Positions 1 through 10,360 of a DNA stretch of 64,000 bases are shown piece by piece. The notes below the pieces were generated by a model, which searched no databases, was not told the origin of the DNA, and saw nothing but the letters and a program-made list of their open reading frames with translations. A program made the position numbers and the translations under genes. Origin of the DNA: Gordius sp. MW1 (Eukaryota; Nematomorpha; Gordioida; Gordea; Gordiidae). The first letter of the stretch is position 1. Every line of letters starts with the position of its first letter. Where the stretch lies: positions 496,001-560,000 of the forward strand of contig CAXIYB010000001.1 of NCBI GenBank assembly GCA_964036665.1, in the 5' to 3' direction.

Positions 1-2767
1 TGTCCGCCCGTTGTCCGTCCGTTGTCCTTCCGTTGTCCTTCCGTTGTCCGTTCGTTGTCCGTCCGTTGTCCGTCTGATGTCCTTCCGTTGTCCGTCCGTT
101 GTCCGTCCGTTGTCCGTCCGTTGTCCGTCCGTTGTCCTTCCGTTGTCCGTCCGTTGTCCTTCCGTTGTCCGTCCGTTGTCCGTCTGATGTCCTTTTGTTG
201 TCCGTCCTTGTCCGTCCGTTGTCCGTTCGTTGTCCGTCCCTTGTCCGTCTGATGTCCTTTTGTTGTCCGTCCGTTGTCCGTCCGTTGTCCGTCCGTTGTC
301 CGTCTGATGTCCTTCCGTTGTCCGTCCGTTGTCCGTCTGTTGTCCCTCTCATGTCCTTCCGTTGTCCGTCCGTTGTCCGTTCGTTGTCCGCCCGTTGTCC
401 TTCCGTTGTCCTTCAGTTGTCCGTCCGTTGTCCTTCCGTTGTCCTTCCGTTGTCCGTCCGTTGTCCGTCCGTTGTCCTTCCGTTGTCCGTCAGATGTCCT
501 TTTGTTGTCTGTCCGTTGTCCGTTTGTTGTCGGTTCGTTGTCCGCCCGTTGTCCTTCCGTTGTCCTTCCGTTGTCCGTCCGTTGTCCTTCCGTTGTCCTT
601 CCGTTGTCCTTCCGTTGTCCTTCCGTTGTCCGTCCGTTGTCCGTCTGATGTCCTTCCGTTGTCCGTCCGTTGTCCGTCCGTTGTCCGTCCGTTGTCCGTC
701 TGATGTCCTTCCGTTGTCCGTCCGTTGTCCGTCCGTTATCCCTCTCATGTCCTTCCGTTGTCCGTCCGTTGTCCGTTCGTTGTCCGCCCGTTGTCCTTCC
801 GTTGTCCTTCAGTTGTCCGTCCGTTGTCCTTCCGTTGTCCGTCCGTTGTCCGTCTGATGTCCTTTTGTTGTCCGTCCGTTGTCCGTCTGATGTCCTTTTG
901 TTGTCCTTCCGTTGTCCGTCCGTTGTCCGTCTGATGTCCTTCCGTTGTCCATCCGTTGTCCGTCCCTTGTCTGTCTGATGTCCTTCCGTTGTCCGTCCGT
1001 TGTCCGCCCGTTGTCCTTCCGTTGTCCTTCCGTTGTCCTTCCGTTGTCCGTCCGTTGTCCGTCCGTTGTCCTTCCGTTGTCCTTCCGTTGTCCGTTCGTT
1101 GTCCGTCGGTTGTCCGTTCGTTGTCCGTCCGTTGTCCGTTCGTTGTCCGTCCGTTGTCCGTCTGATGTCCTTCCGTTGTCCGTCCGTTGTCCGTCCCTTG
1201 TCCGTCTGATGTCCTTCCGTTGTCCTTCCGTTGTCCGTCCGTTGGACGTCTGATGTCCTTCCGTTGTCCGTCCGTTGTCCGTCCGTTGTCCGTCCGTTGT
1301 CCGCCCGTTGTCCGTCCGTTCTCCTTCCGTTGTCCGTCCGTTGTCCTTCCGTTGTCCGTCTGATGTCCTTTTGTTGTCCGTCCGTTGTCCGTCCGTTGTC
1401 CCTTCTTTGTCCGTCCCTTGTCCGTCTGATGTCCTTTTGTTGTCCGTCCGTTGTCCGTTCGTTGTCCGTTCGTTGTCCGTTCGTTGTCCGTCTGATGTCC
1501 TTTTGTTGTCCTTCCGTTGTCCGTTCGTTGTCCGTCTGATGTCCTTCCGTTGTCCGTCCGTTGTCCGCCCGTTGTCCTTCCGTTGTCCTTCCGTTGTCCT
1601 TCCGTTGTCCGTCTGATGTCCGCCCGTTGTCCTTCCGTTGTCCGTCCGTTGTCCGCCCGTTGTGCTTCCGTTGTCCTTCCGTTGTCCTTCCGTTGTCCGT
1701 CCGTTGTCCGTCCGTTGTCCGTTCGTTGTCCGTTCGTTGTCCGCCCGTTGTCCTTCCGTTGTCCTTCCGTTGTCCGTCCGTTGTCCGTCCGTTGTCCGTC
1801 CGTTGTCCTTCCGTTGTCCGTCAGATGTCCTTTTGTTGTCTGTCCGTTGTCCGTTTGTTGTCCGTTCGTTGTCCGCCCGTTGTCCTTCCGTTGTCCTTCC
1901 GTTGTCCGTCCGTTGTCCTTCCGTTGTCCTTCCGTTGTCCTTCCGTTGTCCTTCCGTTGTCCGTCCGTTGTCCGTCTGATGTCCTTCCGTTGTCCGTCCG
2001 TTGTCCGTCCGTTGTCCGTCCGTTGTCCGTCTGATGTCCTTCCGTTGTCTGTCCGTTGTCCGTTCGTTGTCCGTCTGATGTCCTTTTGTTGTCCGTCCGT
2101 TGTCCGTCCGTTGTCCGTTCGTTGTCCGTCCGATGTCCGTCTGATGTCCTTTTGTTGTCTGTCCGTTGTCCGTTCGTTGTCCGTCTGATGTCCTTTTGTT
2201 GTCCGTCCGTTGTCCGTCCGTTGTCCGCCCGTTGTCCTTCCGTTGTCCGTCCGTTGTCCGTCCGTTGTCCGCCCGTTGTCCTTCCGTTGTCCGTCCGTTG
2301 TCCGTCCGTTGTCCGTCTGATGTCCTTTTGTTGTCCGTCCGTTGTCCGCCCGTTGTCGTTCCGTTGTCCTTCCGTTGTCCGTCCGTTGTCCGTCCGTTGT
2401 CCTTCCGTTGTCCTTCCGTTGTCCTTCCGTTGTCCGCCCGTTGTCCTTCCGTTGTCCTTCCGTTGTCCGTCCGTTGTCCGTCTGATGTCATTTTGTTGTC
2501 CGTCCGTTGTCCGTCCGTTGTCCGTTCGTTGTCCGTCCGTTGTTCGTCTGATGTCCTTTTGTTGTCTGTCCGTTGTCCGTTCGTTGTCCGTTCGTTGTCC
2601 GTTCGTTGTCCGTCCGTTGTCCGCCCGTTGTCCGTCTGTTGTCCGTCCGTTGTCCGTCCGTTGTCCGTCTGATGTCCTTCCGTTGTCCGTCCGTTGTCCG
2701 TCCGTTGTCCGTCCCTTGTCCGTCTGATGTCCTTCCGTTGTCCGTCCGTTGTCCGTCCGTTGTCCAT
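1..2767 (+). repeat. 11-bp satellite array, higher-order unit A (left part)
   Basis: Head-to-tail copies of an 11-mer with consensus TTGTCCGTCCG. Common variants are TTGTCCTTCCG, TTGTCCGCCCG, TTGTCCGTTCG, and the pair TTGTCCGTCTG followed by ATGTCCTTTTG or ATGTCCTTCCG. The first six bases vary little and most changes fall in the last five. A 10-bp unit near 207 shifts the register by one base. Base 1 matches base 7004, so this unit began before the window. No gene is seen; open frames here follow only from the repeat period. Confidence 0.97.
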
Positions 2768-3357
2768 CAGGAGGCTACAAGTTTGAATCCCGGAGAGTAT
2801 TCTGTTCTTGTTAATAACATTGATAATATGACTTTTTAGCCGTCCGCTGAAATTTTCACGAAGCCTATATGGTTGAACAAAAAAATTTAAAAAATTTTCA
2901 AGTCGAAAAAATTTTTTTTTTCGGAATTCACCTCTGATATCGAAAATTTTCATGAGGCCTATATGGTGTTACAAAAAAATTGAAAAAATTTTGAGGTCGA
3001 AAAAATATTTTCTGATCAAAAAAATTTTTTTTACGGAATTCACTTCTGATATCAAAAATTTTCATGAGGCCTATATGGTTGAACAAAAAAATGGAAAAAA
3101 ATTTGAGGTCGAAAAAAATATTTTTTGATAAAAAAAATTTAATAAATTGCATAGCACGGAGGGACGACGGAGGGACGACGGAGAAACGACGGAGGGACGA
3201 CGGAGGGACGACGGACGGACGACGGAGAGACGACGGAGGGAGGACGGACGGACAACGGAGGGACGACGGACCGTCCGTTGTCCGTCAGGAGGCAACAAGT
3301 TTGAATCCGTGAGAGTATTCTGTTGATAATATGACTTTTTGGCCGTCCGCTGGCTAC
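2768..3357 (+). repeat. AT-rich module, copy 1 (590-bp class)
   Basis: A non-satellite cassette inside the array. In order it holds: a segment with a GTTTGAATCCC motif resembling a pol III B box; three A/T-rich subrepeats sharing the words GCCTATATGG and GAATTCAC (the 2nd and 3rd are 112 bp apart); a purine-rich block of 11-mers of the CGGAGGGACGA type (about 3155-3270), which is the satellite in reverse orientation with changes; and a shortened second copy of the opening segment (about 3286-3357). The two end segments are direct repeats around the core. The 13-base arms 3247-3259 and 3274-3286 can pair, which marks where satellite polarity returns to +. Minus-strand frames here look spurious. 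Confidence 0.92.
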
Positions 3358-6300
3358 GTCCGTTGTCCGTCCGTTATCCGCCCGTTGTCCGTCTGTTGTC
3401 CGTCCGTTGTCCGTCCGTTGTCCGTTCGTTGTCCGTTCGTTGTCCTTCCGTTGTCCTTCCGTTGTCCTTCCGTTGTCCGTCCGTTGTCCGTCTGATGTCC
3501 TTCCGTTGTCCGTCCGTTGTCCGTCCGTTGTCCGCCCGTTGTCCGTCCGTTGTCCGTCCGTTGTCCGTCTGATGTCCTTCCGTTGTCCGTCCGTTGTCCT
3601 TCCGTTGTCCGTCCGTTGTCCGTCCGTTGTCCGCCCGTTGTCCTTCCGTTGTCCTTCCGTTGTCCTTCCGTTGTCCGTCCGTTGTCCTTCCGTTGTCCGT
3701 CCGTTGTCCGTCCGTTGTCCGTCTGATGTCCTTTTGTTGTCCTTCCGTTGTCCGTCCGTTGTCCGTCTGATGTCCTTCCGTTGTCCATCCGTTGTCCGTC
3801 CCTTGTCCGTCTGATGTCCTTTTGTTGTCCTTCCGTTGTCCGTCCGTTGTCCGTCTGATGTCCTTCCGTTGTCCGTCCGTTGTCCGCCCGTTGTCCTTCC
3901 GTTGTCCGTCCGTTGTCCTTCCGTTGTCCGTCCGTTGTCCGTCTGATGTCATTTTGTTGTCCGTCCGTTGTCCGTCTGATGTCCTTTTGTTGTCCTTCCG
4001 TTGTCCGTCCGTTGTCCGTCTGATGTCCTTCCGTTGTCCATCCGTTGTCCGTCCCTTGTCCGTCTCATGTCCTTCCGTTGTCCGTCCGTTGTCCGCCCGT
4101 TGTCCTTCCGTTGTCCTTCCGTTGTCCTTCCGTTGTCCTTCCGTTGTCCGTCCGTTGTCCGTCCGTTGTCCTTCCGTTGTCCTTCCGTTGTCCGTTCGTT
4201 GTCCGTCTGTTGTCCTTTCGTTGTCCGCCCGTTGTCCGTCCGTTGTCCGTCCGTTGTCCGTCCGTTGTCCGCCCGTTGTCCTTCCGTTGTCCTTCCGTTG
4301 TCCTTCCGTTGTCCGTCCGTTGTCCGTCCGTTGTCCTTCCGTTGTCCTTCCGTTGTCCGTTCGTTGTCCGTCTGTTGTCCTTTCGTTGTCCGCCCGTTGT
4401 CCGTCCGTTGTCCGTCCGTTGTCCGTCCGTTGTCCGCCCGTTGTCCTTCCGTTGTCCGTTCGTTGTCCGTTCGTTGTCCGTTCGTTGTCCGTCTGATGTC
4501 CTTTTGTTGTCCTTCCGTTGTCCGTCCGTTGTCCGTCTGATGTCCTTCCGTTGTCCGTCCGTTGTCCGCCCGTTGTCATTCCGTTGTCCTTCCGTTGTCC
4601 GTCCGTTGTCCGCCCGTTGTCCTTCCGTTGTCCTTCCGTTGTCCGTCAGTTGTCCTTCCGTTGTCCGTCCGTTGTCCGTCTGATGTCCTTTTGTTGTCCT
4701 TCCGTTGTCCGTCCGTTGTCCGTCTGATGTCCTTCCGTTGTCCATCCGTTGTCCGTCCCTTGTCCATCTGATGTCCTTCCGTTGTCCGTCCGTTGTCCGC
4801 CCGTTGTCCGTTCGTTGTCCGTCTGATGTCCTTTTGTTGTCCGTCCGTTGTCCGTCCGTTGTCCGTCCGTTGTCCATCCGTTGTCCGTCCCTTGTCCGTC
4901 TGATGTCCTTCCGTTGTCCGTCCGTTGTCCGCCCGTTGTCCGCCCGTTGTCCTTCCGTTGTCCTTCCGTTGTCCTTCCGTTGTCCGTCCGTTGTCCGTCT
5001 GATCTCCTTCCGTTGTCCGTCCGTTGTCCGTCCCTTGTCCGTCTGATGTCCTTCCTTTGTCCGTCCGTTGTCCGTCCGTTGTCCTTCCGTTGTCCTTCCG
5101 TTGTCCGTCCGTTGTCCGTCTGATGTCCTTCCGTTGTCCGTCCGTTGTCCGTCCCTTGTCCGTCCGTTGTCCGTCCGTTGTCCGTCCGTTGTCCGTCTGA
5201 TGTCCTTCCGTTGTCCGTCCTTTGTCCTTCCGTTGTCCGTCCGTTGTCCATCCGTTGTCCGTCCCTTGTCCGTCTGATGTCCTTCCGTTGTCCGTCCGTT
5301 GTCCGCCCGTTGTCCGCCCGTTGTCCTTCCGTTGTCCTTCCGTTGTCCTTCCGTTGTCCGTCCGTTGTCCGTCAGTTGTCCTTCCGTTGTCCTTCCGTTG
5401 TCCGTTCGTTGTCCGTCCGTTGTCCGTCCGTTGTCCTTCCGTTGTCCGTCCGTTGTCCGTCCGTTGTCCGTCCGTTGTCCTTCCGTTGTCCGTCCGTTGT
5501 CCGTCCGTTGTCCGTCCGTTGTCCGTTCGTTGTCCGTTCGTTGTCCTTCCGTTGTCCTTCCGTTGTCCTTCCGTTGTCCTTCCGTTGTCCGCCCGTTGTC
5601 CGCCCGTTGTCCGTTCGTTGTCCGTTCGTTGTCCTTTCGTTGTCCGTTCGTTGTCCGTCTGATGTCCTTTTGTTGTCCTTCCGTTGTCCGTCCGTTGTCC
5701 GTCCGTTGTCCTTCCGTTGTCCGTCTGATGTCCTTTTGTTGTCCGTCCGTTGTCCGTCCGTTGTCCGTCCGTTGTCCCTTCTTTGTCCGTCCCTTGTCCG
5801 TCTGATGTCCTTTTGTTGTCCGTCCGTTGTCCGTTCGTTGTCCGTTCGTTGTCCGTTCGTTGTCCGTCTGATGTCCTTTTGTTGTCCTTCCGTTGTCCGT
5901 TCGTTGTCCGTCTGATGTCCTTCCGTTGTCCGTCCGTTGTCCGCCCGTTGTCCTTCCGTTGTCCTTCCGTTGTCCTTCCGTTGTCCGTCTGATGTCCGCC
6001 CGTTGTCCTTCCGTTGTCCGTCCGTTGTCCGCCCGTTGTGCTTCCGTTGTCCTTCCGTTGTCCGTCCGTTGTCCTTCCGTTGTCCGTCCGTTGTCCGTTC
6101 GTTGTCCGTTCGTTGTCCGCCCGTTGTCCTTCCGTTGTCCTTCCGTTGTCCGTCCGTTGTCCTTCCGTTGTCCGTCCGTTGTCCGTCTGATGTCCTTTTG
6201 TTGTCCGTCCGTTGTCCGTCTGATGTCCTTTTGTTGTCCGTCCGTTGTCCGCCCGTTGTCCTTCCGTTGTCCGCACGTTGTCCGCCCGTTGTATGTCCGT

Positions 6301-9300
6301 TGTCCGTCCGTTGTCCGTCCTTTGTCCGCCCGTTGTCCGTCCGTTGTCCGTTCGTTGTCCTTTCGTTGTCCGTTCGTTGTCCGTCTGATGTCCTTTTGTT
6401 GTCCTTCCGTTGTCCGTCCGTTGTCCGTCTGATGTCCTTCCGTTGTCCGTCCGTTGTCCGCCCGTTGTCCTTCCGTTGTCCGCACGTTGTCCGCCCGTTG
6501 TATGTCCGTTGTCCGTCCGTTGTCCGTCCTTTGTCCGCCCGTTGTCCGTCCGTTGTCCGTCCTTTGTCCGCCCGTTGTCCGTCCGTTGTCCTTCCGTTGT
6601 CCTTCCGTTGTCCGTTCGTTGTCCGTCCGTTGTCCGTCTGATGTCCTTCCGTTGTCCGTCCGTTGTCCGTCCGTTGTCCGCCCGTTGTCCTTCCGTTGTC
6701 CTTCCGTTGTCCGTCCGTTGTCCGTCTGATGTCCTTCCGTTGTCCGTCCGTTGTCCGTCCGTTGTCCGCCCGTTGTCCGTCCGTTGTCCGTCCGTTGTCC
6801 TTCCGTTGTCCGTCCGTTGTCCTTCCGTTGTCCGTCCGTTGTCCGTCTGATGTCCTTTTGTTGTCCGTCCTTGTCCGTCCGTTGTCCGCCCGTTGTCCGC
6901 CCGTTGTCCTTCCGTTGTCCGCACGTTGTCCGCCCGTTGTATGTCCGTTGTCCGTCCGTTGTCCGTCCTTTGTCCGCCCGTTGTCCGTCCGTTGTCCGTC
7001 CTTTGTCCGCCCGTTGTCCGTCCGTTGTCCTTCCGTTGTCCTTCCGTTGTCCGTTCGTTGTCCGTCCGTTGTCCGTCTGATGTCCTTCCGTTGTCCGTCC
7101 GTTGTCCGTCCGTTGTCCGTCCGTTGTCCGTCCGTTGTCCTTCCGTTGTCCGTCCGTTGTCCTTCCGTTGTCCGTCCGTTGTCCGTCTGATGTCCTTTTG
7201 TTGTCCGTCCTTGTCCGTCCGTTGTCCGTTCGTTGTCCGTCCCTTGTCCGTCTGATGTCCTTTTGTTGTCCGTCCGTTGTCCGTCCGTTGTCCGTCCGTT
7301 GTCCGTCTGATGTCCTTCCGTTGTCCGTCCGTTGTCCGTCTGTTGTCCCTCTCATGTCCTTCCGTTGTCCGTCCGTTGTCCGTTCGTTGTCCGCCCGTTG
7401 TCCTTCCGTTGTCCTTCAGTTGTCCGTCCGTTGTCCTTCCGTTGTCCTTCCGTTGTCCGTCCGTTGTCCGTCCGTTGTCCTTCCGTTGTCCGTCAGATGT
7501 CCTTTTGTTGTCTGTCCGTTGTCCGTTTGTTGTCGGTTCGTTGTCCGCCCGTTGTCCTTCCGTTGTCCTTCCGTTGTCCGTCCGTTGTCCTTCCGTTGTC
7601 CTTCCGTTGTCCTTCCGTTGTCCTTCCGTTGTCCGTCCGTTGTCCGTCTGATGTCCTTCCGTTGTCCGTCCGTTGTCCGTCCGTTGTCCGTCCGTTGTCC
7701 GTCTGATGTCCTTCCGTTGTCCGTCCGTTGTCCGTCCGTTATCCCTCTCATGTCCTTCCGTTGTCCGTCCGTTGTCCGTTCGTTGTCCGCCCGTTGTCCT
7801 TCCGTTGTCCTTCAGTTGTCCGTCCGTTGTCCTTCCGTTGTCCGTCCGTTGTCCGTCTGATGTCCTTTTGTTGTCCGTCCGTTGTCCGTCTGATGTCCTT
7901 TTGTTGTCCTTCCGTTGTCCGTCCGTTGTCCGTCTGATGTCCTTCCGTTGTCCATCCGTTGTCCGTCCCTTGTCTGTCTGATGTCCTTCCGTTGTCCGTC
8001 CGTTGTCCGCCCGTTGTCCTTCCGTTGTCCTTCCGTTGTCCTTCCGTTGTCCGTCCGTTGTCCGTCCGTTGTCCTTCCGTTGTCCTTCCGTTGTCCGTTC
8101 GTTGTCCGTCGGTTGTCCGTTCGTTGTCCGTCCGTTGTCCGTTCGTTGTCCGTCCGTTGTCCGTCTGATGTCCTTCCGTTGTCCGTCCGTTGTCCGTCCC
8201 TTGTCCGTCTGATGTCCTTCCGTTGTCCTTCCGTTGTCCGTCCGTTGGACGTCTGATGTCCTTCCGTTGTCCGTCCGTTGTCCGTCCGTTGTCCGTCCGT
8301 TGTCCGCCCGTTGTCCGTCCGTTCTCCTTCCGTTGTCCGTCCGTTGTCCTTCCGTTGTCCGTCTGATGTCCTTTTGTTGTCCGTCCGTTGTCCGTCCGTT
8401 GTCCCTTCTTTGTCCGTCCCTTGTCCGTCTGATGTCCTTTTGTTGTCCGTCCGTTGTCCGTTCGTTGTCCGTTCGTTGTCCGTTCGTTGTCCGTCTGATG
8501 TCCTTTTGTTGTCCTTCCGTTGTCCGTTCGTTGTCCGTCTGATGTCCTTCCGTTGTCCGTCCGTTGTCCGCCCGTTGTCCTTCCGTTGTCCTTCCGTTGT
8601 CCTTCCGTTGTCCGTCTGATGTCCGCCCGTTGTCCTTCCGTTGTCCGTCCGTTGTCCGCCCGTTGTGCTTCCGTTGTCCTTCCGTTGTCCGTCCGTTGTC
8701 CTTCCGTTGTCCGTCCGTTGTCCGTTCGTTGTCCGTTCGTTGTCCGCCCGTTGTCCTTCCGTTGTCCTTCCGTTGTCCGTCCGTTGTCCGTCCGTTGTCC
8801 GTCCGTTGTCCTTCCGTTGTCCGTCAGATGTCCTTTTGTTGTCTGTCCGTTGTCCGTTTGTTGTCCGTTCGTTGTCCGCCCGTTGTCCTTCCGTTGTCCT
8901 TCCGTTGTCCGTCCGTTGTCCTTCCGTTGTCCTTCCGTTGTCCTTCCGTTGTCCTTCCGTTGTCCGTCCGTTGTCCGTCTGATGTCCTTCCGTTGTCCGT
9001 CCGTTGTCCGTCCGTTGTCCGTCCGTTGTCCGTCTGATGTCCTTCCGTTGTCTGTCCGTTGTCCGTTCGTTGTCCGTCTGATGTCCTTTTGTTGTCCGTC
9101 CGTTGTCCGTCCGTTGTCCGTTCGTTGTCCGTCCGATGTCCGTCTGATGTCCTTTTGTTGTCTGTCCGTTGTCCGTTCGTTGTCCGTCTGATGTCCTTTT
9201 GTTGTCCGTCCGTTGTCCGTCCGTTGTCCGCCCGTTGTCCTTCCGTTGTCCGTCCGTTGTCCGTCCGTTGTCCGCCCGTTGTCCTTCCGTTGTCCGTCCG

Positions 9301-9770
9301 TTGTCCGTCCGTTGTCCGTCTGATGTCCTTTTGTTGTCCGTCCGTTGTCCGCCCGTTGTCGTTCCGTTGTCCTTCCGTTGTCCGTCCGTTGTCCGTCCGT
9401 TGTCCTTCCGTTGTCCTTCCGTTGTCCTTCCGTTGTCCGCCCGTTGTCCTTCCGTTGTCCTTCCGTTGTCCGTCCGTTGTCCGTCTGATGTCATTTTGTT
9501 GTCCGTCCGTTGTCCGTCCGTTGTCCGTTCGTTGTCCGTCCGTTGTCCGTCTGATGTCCTTTTGTTGTCTGTCCGTTGTCCGTTCGTTGTCCGTTCGTTG
9601 TCCGTTCGTTGTCCGTCCGTTGTCCGCCCGTTGTCCGTCTGTTGTCCGTCCGTTGTCCGTCCGTTGTCCGTCTGATGTCCTTCCGTTGTCCGTCCGTTGT
9701 CCGTCCGTTGTCCGTCCCTTGTCCGTCTGATGTCCTTCCGTTGTCCGTCCGTTGTCCGTCCGTTGTCCAT
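3358..9770 (+). repeat. 11-bp satellite array, unit A right part into unit B
   Basis: The same 11-mer satellite. From 3,358 to about 4,700 it matches 10,361 to about 11,600, except for a 110-bp (10-unit) length difference. It includes a local 439-bp tandem duplication (about 6,454-6,892 and 6,893-7,331). This is 40 units minus one base, because a 10-bp unit lies inside. The rare variant GTTGTATGTCC marks three related stretches near 6290, 6500 and 6940. From about 7,004 on, the sequence repeats the window start with offset 7,003. Confidence 0.96.
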
Positions 9771-10360
9771 CAGGAGGCTACAAGTTTGAATCCCGGAGAG
9801 TATTCTGTTCTTGTTAATAACATTGATAATATGACTTTTTAGCCGTCCGCTGAAATTTTCACGAAGCCTATATGGTTGAACAAAAAAATTTAAAAAATTT
9901 TCAAGTCGAAAAAATTTTTTTTTTCGGAATTCACCTCTGATATCGAAAATTTTCATGAGGCCTATATGGTGTTACAAAAAAATTGAAAAAATTTTGAGGT
10001 CGAAAAAATATTTTCTGATCAAAAAAATTTTTTTTACGGAATTCACTTCTGATATCAAAAATTTTCATGAGGCCTATATGGTTGAACAAAAAAATGGAAA
10101 AAAATTTGAGGTCGAAAAAAATATTTTTTGATAAAAAAAATTTAATAAATTGCATAGCACGGAGGGACGACGGAGGGACGACGGAGAAACGACGGAGGGA
10201 CGACGGAGGGACGACGGACGGACGACGGAGAGACGACGGAGGGAGGACGGACGGACAACGGAGGGACGACGGACCGTCCGTTGTCCGTCAGGAGGCAACA
10301 AGTTTGAATCCGTGAGAGTATTCTGTTGATAATATGACTTTTTGGCCGTCCGCTGGCTAC
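9771..10360 (+). repeat. AT-rich module, copy 2 (590-bp class)
   Basis: Same organisation and length as the copy at 2768-3357, offset exactly 7,003 bp. It begins CAGGAGGCTAC at the left satellite edge and ends at GCTGGCTAC. The purine block contains the GAGAAACGACGG variant that marks this length class. Confidence 0.92.

Noticed and set aside
2780-2800. tRNA gene at the GTTTGAATCCC motif
   Set aside because: Only a B-box-like stretch is visible; there is no A box, acceptor stem or anticodon arm.
809-2953. 714-codon minus-strand frame with a Phe/Lys-rich N-terminus from the AT-rich module
   Set aside because: It is repeated with each higher-order unit. The N-terminus is translated poly-A/T subrepeats and the rest is satellite.
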